64,000 nucleotides of DNA, taken from Vitellaria paradoxa (Eukaryota > Streptophyta > Magnoliopsida > Ericales > Sapotaceae). The stretch's first letter is position 1, and every line of letters starts with the position of its first letter. The notes below the pieces were generated by a model, which saw only the letters and a list, made by a program, of their open reading frames with translations, was not told where the DNA came from and ran no database searches. Below, in pieces: positions 35,267-45,067 of this stretch. The DNA lies in NCBI GenBank assembly GCA_019916065.1, contig CM034236.1, positions 14,771,167 to 14,835,166 on the forward strand, written 5' to 3'. A program made the translations under genes and the position numbers.

Positions 35267-35675
35267 TGTTGGAAAATAATCAATTGTGGGTCAAATATAT
35301 TATTAATTGTGTGTTATAGGCTATCATAAAGGTTTAGCCCATTTAAATTGGTCTGATAAGGTTTTAAAGTTTTGGGCTTTATGACATCTCATATTGTACG
35401 GGCTTTATAATGTATAGATACCTAAACCTATATTTCTATTTTATGATAGGCCAAACAGAAGTTGGGCTTATTACAGTTAATATAAATAGGTTATGGTCCT
35501 CATGTCAGATGTAGGGTTTTCTAATCAATCTGACATCCCATCATCAGAGAGAATTAGTAATAGAAACCGCCGTATAGACTTGAAAGATCAAGAATCATGA
35601 AATTGTAACAATGGATTCAGTTACGCTTCCGCAATAATTTATTTTCTTGATGATTCAATGTGAATAAAGACAACA
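35267..35675 (+). repeat. 5' LTR of copia B
   Basis: 409 bp, TGTTGG...ACAACA. Followed after two bases by the primer-binding site TGGTATTAGAGCC (35678-35690), a variant of the initiator-methionine tRNA complement. Confidence 0.88.
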
Positions 35676-36956
35676 AGTGGTATTAGAGCCTACTCATATT
35701 GAATCATTAAGGATTAAAAGTTTATTAAATTCTGGTTTCATTTGGTTTTAAACTTCAATTTTTTTTTAAGATTATTTGATCTTCTTTTAAGACATTGATA
35801 TATATTTTGATCTGTTCATACGCTTATATATGCACTTGTATGTATATACACACAACTTTGGATTTTGATTTGTGAAATTGGGTACGAACAGATCGTGGGT
35901 TTGTGTAATTGAAATTTATTCTTGACCGTTTCTTCCATTGTTGTTGATTTAATTAAAAAAAAAAGGTCTAGGACGTGTACCGAAACCGCGAGGACTTTTG
36001 TGTTTACTTTTGTTTGGGACGTGTTTCTTCAATTGAAATTGATTACTTTTATATATAAATATATACGTGTTTTAAAGATTAAGTTTACTTTATATATATA
36101 TAAAGTATACTTTATATCTCCAAGTGTTTTCAAGTTCCCAGAGGCGTGAACTTTTGCTCTCTATTAAAAAAAAAAAAAAAAAAAGAGTTACAATTGGACT
36201 TTCCATATAGTAATGTCTATCTTGGTTTTCGGATGATAGGCACAAGGCAATTGTTGCCTTCCAAATTTAATTAGCCAGCGGGATCGTTAATAGATTAAAA
36301 AAAAATGGAAAAATGATGAAAAGTTAATTATTGCACGCAACTTGGAAGTGCAATTTTTTGGTTTGTTCTATGCTATTTTCGGTTTCGTTTATTTATTTAT
36401 TTATTTTTTGCTGTTATATATATATATATATATATATATAAAACTAATGGCAGCTTGCTATTATATATAAATATATATATATATTGAATTATGATAATCA
36501 GGAATTAATTAAGAAATCAATTTAGATTCAAATTTTGGTTTTATTATTTTTGGGTATATAATATTCAACAATAAATTAATTGAAACAACATGTTGTCAAA
36601 GCAACATCTCTTGTGGAAATTGCTTTATTTTTGAATATTAAAAGGTTATGTGTCTGTAATTCAAATGGATATTGGTCGGCCTCAAGGAAAGTCAATATTT
36701 GGTAGAAGGTCAATATTTGGTAGAATTATATATGCACCTGTGGTGGTAAACATGTGACAATTATTAGGTTTCCATGTGAATAGTAAGTCAATCCAAAGAT
36801 GGGCTTATTATTTGATAGGAGTTATTATTAATGTTTGATCACTACAACAAGAGTACCACTTACAATTAATATTACTGTCCAAAGAATTGATATTAATATT
36901 GTGTTGGGTATCTTGAGATGGGGCTTACCATTATTTGAATTTATTGATTATTAATT

Positions 36957-39179
36957 ATGTTTATTGATATGAGCATAATTTTTTTTTATTATTTTGTTCT
37001 GGATACAGCTAATATGTCTGTTACTACTATATTTGCCAACATAAATTTAATTCCCATGCTAAATGGAACAAACTTCAAGGATTGGAAAGAGAATATATTA
37101 ATTGTTCTTGGCTGCATGGATCTGGACCTTGCGCTTAGGGTTGAGCAACCTGTTTCTCTTACGGATGAAAGTTCACCTAATGATGAGAGGAACTTCGAGA
37201 AGTGGGATCGCTCAATTTGCGTGAGTCTTATGATCATTAAGTGCGGCATTCCAGAAGCCTTTAGGGGCGCAGTATCTGAAGGGATAACTAATGCCAAGGA
37301 GTTCCTTGCCAAAATTGAGAAGCGTTTTGTGAAAAACAGTAAGGCTGAAACAAGCACGCTTTTGCAAAACTTGATTTCAATGAAGTATAAAGGTAAGGGG
37401 AACATAAGGGAGTACATCACGGAGATGTCTCATATTGTTTCAAAACTTAAGAGACTAAAGCTTGAGCTATCTGATGACTTGCTCGTGCATTTGGTATTGA
37501 TCTCGCTTGCTGCACAATTCAGTCACTTTAAGGTCATTTACAACTGCTAGAAAGAGAAATAGTCTCTAAATGAGCTCATTGCATATTGTGTGCAAGAGAA
37601 AGAAAGGTTAAAGTAAGACAGAACTGAAAGTGCTCACTTGGTAAACACCTCTAAAGATAAGGGCAAGAAAAGAAAGAAATAATATGAAGCTACTACTAAG
37701 GGTCCAGCACAAAAGAAACAACATCATAACAATGAGAGCTATTTCTTTTGCAATGAGACTGGACATATGAAGAAGGATTGTGCCAAATATCACGCTTGGC
37801 ATGCAAAGAAAGGTATAATTCTTACTTTGGTCTGTTTTGAGGTTAATTTAGCTTCAGTACCTAGAAACACTTGGTGGTTAGATTTTGGTGCTACTACTCA
37901 CATAAGTGTTTCTATGCAAAGTTGCCTGAGTTACCGAAAGCCAAATGATGATAAGAGATACATCTCTGTAAGAGATGGCAAATTGGTGGAAGTTGATGTA
38001 ATAGGCACTTTTAGGTTATTATTAGGAACTGGTTATTATTTGGATTTGAAAGACACTTTTGTTGTACTATCTTTTAGACGGAATTTGGTTTCTCTTTCTT
38101 TGTTGGACAAATTTGGATATTATTGTTCATTTGGAAACAATCAGTTTAATCTTTCGTTGAATTCAAATGTTATTGGTACTGGTTCATTATGTGCTTATGA
38201 TAACCTATACTTGCTTGATACTATTGCATCATATAATGAAACCTTGCATGTGGAATTACGTGGTACTAAACGCAAATTAAACAAAGAAAATTCTGCATCA
38301 TTATGACACAAGCGATTGGGTCATATCTCAAAAGATAGAATTGGGAGACTTTTGTTTGATGGTATTTTGGATTCCCTTGATTTTTCAGACTTTGATGTCT
38401 GCATTAATTGCATTAAGGGAAAACAGACTAAAACTAAGAGATTAGGTGCCAACAGAACTTCAAACGTCTTAGAATTAATACATACGGATATTTGTGGACC
38501 ATTCCCTACGCCTTCTTGGAATGGTCAACAATATTTTATATCATTTATAAACGATTACTCACGCTATGGGTACCTATATCTTATTCATGAGAAGTCTCAG
38601 TCACTGGACATGTTCAAAGCTTTTAAAGCTGAAGTTGAAAATCAACTCAACAAAAAGATTTAGAGCATTAGATCTGATGGTGGTGGTGAGTACTATGGCA
38701 GATATAACGATTCAGGAAAACAATATCTAGGACCATTTGCTAAATTCCTAGAGGAGTCTGGAATTGTTCCACAGTACACCATGCCAGGATCTTCTAGCAT
38801 GAATGGTGTAGCTGAGAGACGAAACAGAACTCTAAAAGATATGGTAAGGAGTATGATTAGTCATGCCACCTTACCAAAATCACTCTAAAAGATATGGCTA
38901 CGAATTTTAGATAGTATTGAAAGACCATTAAAGTTATTTTGTGACAATAAGTTAGCTGTGCTGTATTCCAACAACAATAGGAGCTCTTCGAAGTCTAAAC
39001 ACATAGACATCAAGTTCCTAGTTGTTAAGGAAAGAGTTCAGAGTGGTCAGGTGTCTATAGAGCATATTGGCACAAACTTCATGATTGCGGATCCACTCAC
39101 TAAAGGCTTAGCACCCAAGGTCTTTCATGAGCACGTAGCTCATATAGGTGTTGTATCACTTGATGATATGTTGGTTTAG
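36957..39179 (+). pseudogene. Copia B gag-pol remnant, RT deleted
   Basis: Gag from MSVTTIFANINLIPMLNGTN at about 37014 has the copia Gag core (DWKENILIVLGCMDLDLAL; EYITEMSHIVSKLKRL). The zinc knuckle at about 37740-37790 reads CNETGHMKKDC. Protease has WWLDFGATTHIS where DSGA is usual (about 37870) and a full tail to 38306. Integrase at 38316-38885 has the zinc part (MGHISKDRI...CINCIKGK), HTDICGPFP, RSDGGGEYYG and MNGVAERRNRT, so all three DDE residues are visible. At about 38888 the frame jumps to RNase H (LKLFCDNKLAVLYSNNN, SKHIDIKFLVVKERV, ADPLTKGLAPKVF), so the polymerase is missing. Stops at 37548, 37616, 37680, 38304 and 38660. Confidence 0.88.
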
Positions 39180-39566
39180 TGGGAGTTTCTATTTGGATGC
39201 TTTTCAGTTGTAGACATATTTTATGTATATATTTTCTGCAGAACATAGTATATGGTTTATTTGCACTCTGAATGTATTTATTGTGATCTCACTAAAGAAT
39301 AAAGTTGGACCAGTTGAAAATATGTATGTTTAGATCACATTACATGTAATTTCCATGCTACACATTCATACTTGATTTATGTCGTTGATTATATTGATAT
39401 ACGTGACTATTGATGAGTTTAGTTATGATACATATAACGAAAGCCGCTTTAATCTTATATTGATATAATTGATGGACCAGATTGTATAGAGATGTTTGGT
39501 AATGATAGCAAATTTTGAGCTCATAAGGTTACTTTTATAATGCACAACTATAAACTAACATATCTG

Positions 39567-39581
39567 GCCCAAGTGGGAGAT
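39567..39581 (+). promoter_or_regulatory. Polypurine tract of copia B
   Basis: CCAAGTGGGAGAT right before the TG of the 3' LTR, the common copia form. Confidence 0.75.
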
Positions 39582-39624
39582 TGTTGAAAAATAATCAATT
39601 GTGGGCCAAATATGTTATTAATTG

Positions 39625-41010
39625 GGGGTTTTTGGAGGCCGGTCACCATATATAGACTTATAAAGATTTAAGTCATACCCAAAAAACTTATTTGTAAATA
39701 AGTCACACTTGCAATAAAAAGACAAAAAAGGACATCACGCGTTTTTCACCACATTTCAAAACTGCCAGTTTCATCCGAAAATAATGCACACTTCACTCAT
39801 AACTTCCGTGACTTTCCATCTTCTTTACAAAGCAAGCAAAATCGATTTTTGGAAACAAAATCAAAATTGTTTGGGAAAAACTTAAATCGATCATCATCCT
39901 AAGTATCTTTATTTTTTTTTTTATTTTGAAACAGTATCGGTACTGTTTTGAAAACAACTTAAAATGCTAATCAATCGTATGGATTTCTCTTGCCCAAAAC
40001 TTGTCATCTGCTTATAATTCATGGTGCTGTTTTGAAAACAGTACCGGTATTGTTTTCATACTGCCTAAAAAATATCAATCGATACATAACACAAACCAAT
40101 CATAGGAGCCAAAATCATCATATTTTTTGAAACGGTATCGGTACTGTTTTGAAGATAGCTCAAAAAGCCCATCAGCCCCATAAATTTCTCTTGCCCTTAA
40201 AACTCGTCATCTATTTATAATTCATAGTACTGTTTTGAAAATAGTATCGATAAAACAATACCGGTACTGTTTTGGACCGGTATTATTTTCATACTACCTA
40301 GAAAATATCAATCGATACATAACACAAACCAACCATACGAGCTAACATCATCATATTTTTTGACACAGTACTGGTACTGTTTTGAAGATAGCTCAAAACG
40401 CTAATCGGCCCAATAGATTTCTCTTGCCCTTAAAACTCATCATCTGCTTATAATTCATGGTGCTGTTTTGAAAACAGTACCGATAAAATAGTATTAGTAC
40501 TGTTTTGGACCGGTACTGTTTTCATACTGCCTAAAAAAAACATCAATCGAGACTAACACAAACCAACCATACGAGCCAACATCATCATATTTTTTGAAAC
40601 AGTACCGGTACTGTTTTGAAAAGCTCAAAACGTCAATCGACAAAATCAATCCATGAAAAAGATAAGTTAAATAAGCTCTATCTTCTTAATATCTTCACGA
40701 CTAAAACTGTAACTAATGAAACTGAAAACCAGGAAGGAAAAAAAAAACGGAAGAAGCGTGATTGTCGATAAACCATATCTTCACGTGATTCTCGAAATTT
40801 TCAGAAATAACTTGTGTAACTTTGTTATAGAAATAAAGGATATTATCGATATATTAGAAACTATATTTAAAACAAACTCGTGGGACCCACTCAAAAGTGT
40901 GAGTTAAATACAAAACTTTCTACATTAATGTGACTTAAAAACAATACTTTTTTTGGATGTGACTAATAGTCTTAAAAGATTATAAAGTATGACTTGGATA
41001 CAATTTTTCG
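39625..41010. mobile_element. Non-autonomous Mutator-like element (MULE)
   Basis: A 1386-bp insertion in the copia B 3' LTR flanked by a perfect 9-bp duplication TATTAATTG (39616-39624, 41011-41019). Nine bases is the Mutator superfamily length. The ends are imperfect inverted repeats of roughly 100 bp: the left GACTTATAAAGATTTAAGTC, CCAAAAAA and AAGTCACA blocks correspond to the complement of TGTGACTTAAAAACAA, TTTTTTTGG and CTTTATAGT-like blocks at the right. There is no transposase frame. The middle is made of tandem palindrome units. Confidence 0.75.
39928..40640. repeat. Tandem palindrome-bearing units inside the MULE
   Basis: Units start near 39928, 40129, 40362 and 40598 (last one partial), with spacings of about 201, 233 and 236 bp. 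Each opens with GAAACAGTA(C/T)CGGTACTGTTTTG; the best one, AAACAGTACCGGTACTGTTT at 40597-40616, is a perfect 20-nt palindrome. Each unit also has a second half-site pair (GTTTTGAAAACAGTACCG and GGTACTGTTTTCATACTGCC) and the blocks ATTTCTCTTGCCC and CATCATATTTTTTGA. Confidence 0.85.
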
Positions 41011-41384
41011 TATTAATTGTGTGTTATAGGCTATCATAAAGGTTTAGCCCATTTAAAGTGGTCTTATAAAGTTTTAAAGTTTTAGGTTTTATGACATCTC
41101 ATATTGTATGGGCTTTATAATGTGTAGATACCTAAACTTATATTTCTATTTTATGATGAGTCAAATAGAAGTTGGGCTTGTTACAATTAATATAAATAGG
41201 TTATGGTCCCCATGTCATATGTAGAGTTTTTTAATCAATCTGACATCTCATCATCAGAGAAAATTAGGAATAGAAACCACCGTATAGACTTGAAAGATCA
41301 GGAACCATGAAATTGCAACAATAGGTATGCTTTCGTAATAATCTATTTTCTTGATAATTCAATGCGAATAAAGATAACATCTTT

Positions 41385-42735
41385 CTCTCAGCTATGTGGC
41401 ACGGAGTAAAAGGTATCCTTTGATTGCTCAAGGTCACAAGCGTTTCAATCGATCCACAATGTTCTGATCGGAACCATTCACCCATTTCCCTTCAGTGGTA
41501 GCAGTGCCTAGGAATTGTGATTCCATTTCAAATTTAGCCTATCTTTCGTCCATATCTTACTATCTTAGGGAGTTTGTATATGTATACGTATATATATAGA
41601 TATATATGGATTTAATCTCATCCATTGGTTGTCAAGGGAAACCAGGAATATGCCATTGTATTGCTTTCACGCTTAATGATGCTTTGTTCTATTTGAAAGA
41701 GTGATTTGGCAAATTTCATTGTCATTCTCGTTCAAAAATTGAATAATTAAAAAAAAATAGTTTTCTTGGTAATTTGTTTTGGTGTGTTTGGTTTGGGGAT
41801 TTAGATAGAGAAAAGAAAAGGCAGAAAAAAATGAAAAGAGAAAGAGAAAAAAATATAAAATTTTAAATGTATAATTTTATTTGAGTAGACTGAAAATATA
41901 AAAAAACAAAGATATTTAACAACACATTAATTTTCTAATTTAAGTATTATTAATTTCTCACATTCTGTCTTTTCACTTTTATTTCCCACAAAAAACAAAC
42001 AAAAAGAGGGATTTCGAATTCATATCGTCCCTCCCCTTTTTCTTCTCCTTATGAGTTTTGGATACGGTTAATTTTCTTTCAAGAAAATATAGTTTCTTGA
42101 ATACTTTTATTAATATGATGATCTCAAAGGTTATTTTTGAAATATGATTTTATGGAGGGAAAGGAAAAGTGAAAAAAAAAATAGTAGAAATAAAAAATAA
42201 AATGAAAAAATCAAATTTATTTTATTTTTTATTGAGTTAAAAAAAATAAGATTAGAATAAATAGATATCTATCAATAAAAAATTTATATTTTATTTAATG
42301 AAATATATATATATTACATAAATTATATATAAATTTTGTTTTTTTTTTTTTTATTTTTTTTTCACAAATTCATATTCTAAACATCGCATAAATGTTCATT
42401 TTCTATTGTTAATTGCGAGGATAAGTTAAAGCTGGACAGATTTTACTATCAATAGTAACTTAAAAATTATAAGAAGTGTGAAAATTTTGAAAAATTGACT
42501 ATTTATAAAAACTCAAGCGGGAATGCAAACATTTACGCATTCCAATAGATATACTAAGAGTTTGAAAGTTAAGTAACAAAGAGTGAGAAAAGAGGAAACT
42601 TAGACCCAGTAAAGTAAAAAATAATGCACTAATTACCAAAAAAAAAAAGAAAAAGAAAGCAATGCACTACAAGAAATTAAAATTCTAATGACTAAAATAT
42701 TAGGCACGACGAAAAGGAAATTTCATATATATTAA
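41385..42735. other. AT-rich intergenic DNA
   Basis: No gene. 41780-41960 resembles 50525-50640 (TTTGG.T...ATTTAGATAG.GAAAA and AAATTTTAA.TGTA.(A/G)ATTTTATT.GA.TAGA). Long A/T runs lie at 42170-42360. A CACTACAAGAAATTA motif at 42665 is a CACTA-type terminus without a partner in view. Confidence 0.45.
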
Positions 42736-43640
42736 TGTTGGGCAAAATAATACTAAGCTGTACTTGTGCCGAACAAGTGTAGTCTGGCGCCACGTGGCCC
42801 AGTGCCGAGCATATTCGTGTGAGCCACGTAGTAATTTGCCGAGCACGTTCCGTTGCGACACGTGGCATCCTGCCGAACAACTGATTAATGGCACGAGAGT
42901 TTCACGTGAGTGTTATACGTGAACACATGATTCAAAGTTAGTGTTCCAAAGAGTACCCTGAACCTTAGCATCAATGAACAGTGTATTGCCACGTGGCTAT
43001 AGCCGAGGATCTTGATAGTTAGTTTGCTCGGCTTATCCATTGGTGGCTAGTAAATGTTGAACCTGGGACCCACAGCCTTTAAAGAGGGCTCGTGACCATA
43101 AATGCACCATAGTTAAGACTGAACTGGGTATTTGTCTCTGAGGGAGTAACTAAATCGGTCTATCTCGTCACGAGTTGTTGGCTGATGTGACAGGAAGACA
43201 GTCTGATCCTGAAATTCTGGTTGTAATGCCGTGTTAAGTCGCCAGAAGCATTAAATGAGAGGCATGGTGTATTAAATGAGGGGTTTGAGGCATTAAATGA
43301 AGGGGAAGAGTATTTAAAGCAAGGATGGAAAAGAGGGACGCGGCAGTGTGCGTAACGTCAAGTCGCAGGTATGCTTTAATCATTACCCGGACTACTATAA
43401 ATAGGATATTCTACTGAACCACAGGGGTAAGCTGACTATTACCAACTTAAGCTTTTACTCATTTGTTCCCAAAAAGTTTCCTTCTTTAAGCGACTTGCTG
43501 ACTTAACCATCGGAGGGTTTTCCGGCCAGAGACCTCCTCTCCGGCCGTCACATTTCTTTCTGTCTTTGTTCAGCAGGTCGGCGATTGCATTTCCGGTTGG
43601 CGTGGTCAGCAGTTCCGGCGGTAATTTTTGCTGCCGAACA
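42736..43640 (+). mobile_element. Solo LTR rich in CACGTG motifs
   Basis: 905 bp from TGTTGGGCAAAATA to GCTGCCGAACA, flanked by ATTAA on both sides (42731-42735, 43641-43645). Ends and duplication are diagnostic of a solo LTR. On the plus strand a TATAAATAGG box is at about 43395-43404, so the promoter reads rightward. Upstream it carries CCACGTGG, ACACGTGG, TCACGTGA and CCACGTGG G-box-type sites plus ACGTA/ACGTG half-sites between 42788 and 43000, and three GC(A/G)TTAAATGA(G/A)-type repeats at about 43245-43305. Strikingly GC-richer than its surroundings. The family is not identified. Confidence 0.85.
43393..43405 (+). promoter_or_regulatory. TATA box of G-box-rich LTR
   Basis: CTATAAATAGG inside the solo LTR, about 660 bp from its TG end; a typical LTR promoter position. 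Confidence 0.55.
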
Positions 43641-43645
43641 ATTAA

Positions 43646-44002
43646 CTTATTCTACTCCCTTAGACTTCGTTAAATCCCAAGCAACATCTTAGTTAAAGTT
43701 AAGAGGTTCTCTTTTCAATTACCAAACACTTAAACAAAATTGTTTTTTTGATTATTAGATTAAGCACACTTACCGTATGTCTCTCTATATATATATATAT
43801 TTGTAATCACAAATTTAACTTAAATTGTTTTTGTTTTTTTCGTAACTTATATATCTAATAGATAACTTAAAAAAAAAACTATATATATGCTAATTTTAAT
43901 TTTTCTGACTTCGCTAATAGATTATTTGAAGTATGCAATAAATAATGAAACTTTTTTAAAGTTTATTATATACATATTATAATAATTAACCTTTAGGTCT
44001 AT
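43646..44002. other. AT-rich spacer, no gene seen
   Basis: Contains a CTCTCTATATATATATAT tract near 43780 and otherwise low-complexity DNA leading into the duplicated block. Confidence 0.4.
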
Positions 44003-44941
44003 GTGGTTTACAGTTTCGAAACTATTTTCTCAAATTTTTGAATTTATGAATATATATAATAATACTTGAGTCACTAAATAATTGGTATTTTTTCGATTAA
44101 TATGGTAACATGTTGAATAAACTAATTATAAAGTTTTATAAATATTTTCTTCAAAATTAATCACACAAAATTTACGATTTTTAACATATATTAATATGGA
44201 ACGTCGTTATTGTTTGAGTATTTAATAAAATTTCTCAATCATAATTATATCAAAAAATTAAATTTAATAAAAAATTTATATAAAATTAAAGTTTAATAAT
44301 TTTTTTATTCATATTATATTGCACCTGTTTTAGATTAAATATAAGTACAATATGGCTATATAATTTCGTTGTTAAAAGCACAATCAACTTTAATTTCTTT
44401 CTTAACTTATGAATGCCATAAATAACTAAAAATTCGTATATATTGTATTTTCATTTTTTTATATTTTTGTGAATTATTTAAAGTGCACAATAAACAAGTG
44501 AAACATTTTAAACTTCATATATATAAACTATATTTCATGTTTTTAACTTTTTTTCTATGAATTATTTAAGTACACAATGAATAAGTGAAACATTTTAAAC
44601 TTTATATATATATATATATTATAACAGTTGGTTGTTACATGCAACACTCTATAAACTTAGAATATCAAGTTAATTGAAAACTTACAAGATTTTTTTGGGT
44701 AAATAATATATATAAATATTCATGTTTGTTTTAAATTGTAATTAATCTAAAACGACCAATTATTTAAATTATTTTGGAATTTAATTAACTTTTTTTTTTC
44801 AATTTAAGAATTACCAACCTTAACCCGAGTTTGGACCCTATCTTTTATAATCTAATGACCTATAAATCCATGATCTGGTTGATTTAGTTAGTTTCTCATG
44901 AAAATATAAGCTAAGAACCCCTACCTCAAACTAGTTGGAGA

Positions 44942-45067
44942 ATGAGAATGAAGAGGAAGATGATGATGCAGTTGGAGGAAGAAGAAGAAGACCACAACAA
45001 CCCCATAGATCTAAACTACCTCAGGGACCATCGAGTTGCACTCTGCAGACTTAAAACAGGAAGGTAG
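44942..45067 (+). pseudogene. Exon-like fragment, duplicated copy 1
   Basis: An ATG-started frame of 41 codons reads MRMKRKMMMQLEEEEEDHNN then PIDLNYLRDHRVALCRLK before TAG. The equivalent in copy 2 (55640) reads MKRKMMMQLEEE and then stops, but reads on past the point where copy 1 stops. Each copy is thus broken at a different place. The intact ancestor is not recognised; it may be the first exon of a lost gene. Confidence 0.3.

Larger units (their letters stand above)
35267..41379 (+). mobile_element. Ty1/copia retrotransposon B with nested MULE
   Basis: The 5' LTR starts TGTTGGAAAATAATC and the 3' LTR starts TGTTGAAAAATAATC at 39582, ending GATAACA at 41379. Flanks are CCTTT (35262-35266) and TCTTT (41380-41384), a 5-bp target duplication with one change. 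The 3' LTR is interrupted by another element (39625-41010). Internally, the end of integrase and all of the reverse transcriptase are deleted. Its 5' end lies 104 bp from the 3' end of copia A, in the same orientation. Confidence 0.88.
39582..41379 (+). repeat. 3' LTR of copia B, split by an insertion
   Basis: The LTR parts are 39582-39624 and 41011-41379; joined, they match the 5' LTR. The break falls at TATTAATTG, which is doubled. Confidence 0.88.

Noticed and set aside
40597..40616. Rho-independent terminator or operator
   Set aside because: A perfect palindrome, but in a eukaryotic transposon with repeated copies; no bacterial context.
39928..40640. CRISPR-like array
   Set aside because: The repeated units are about 200 bp or more and largely similar throughout, with no short unique spacers; this is plant DNA inside a MULE.
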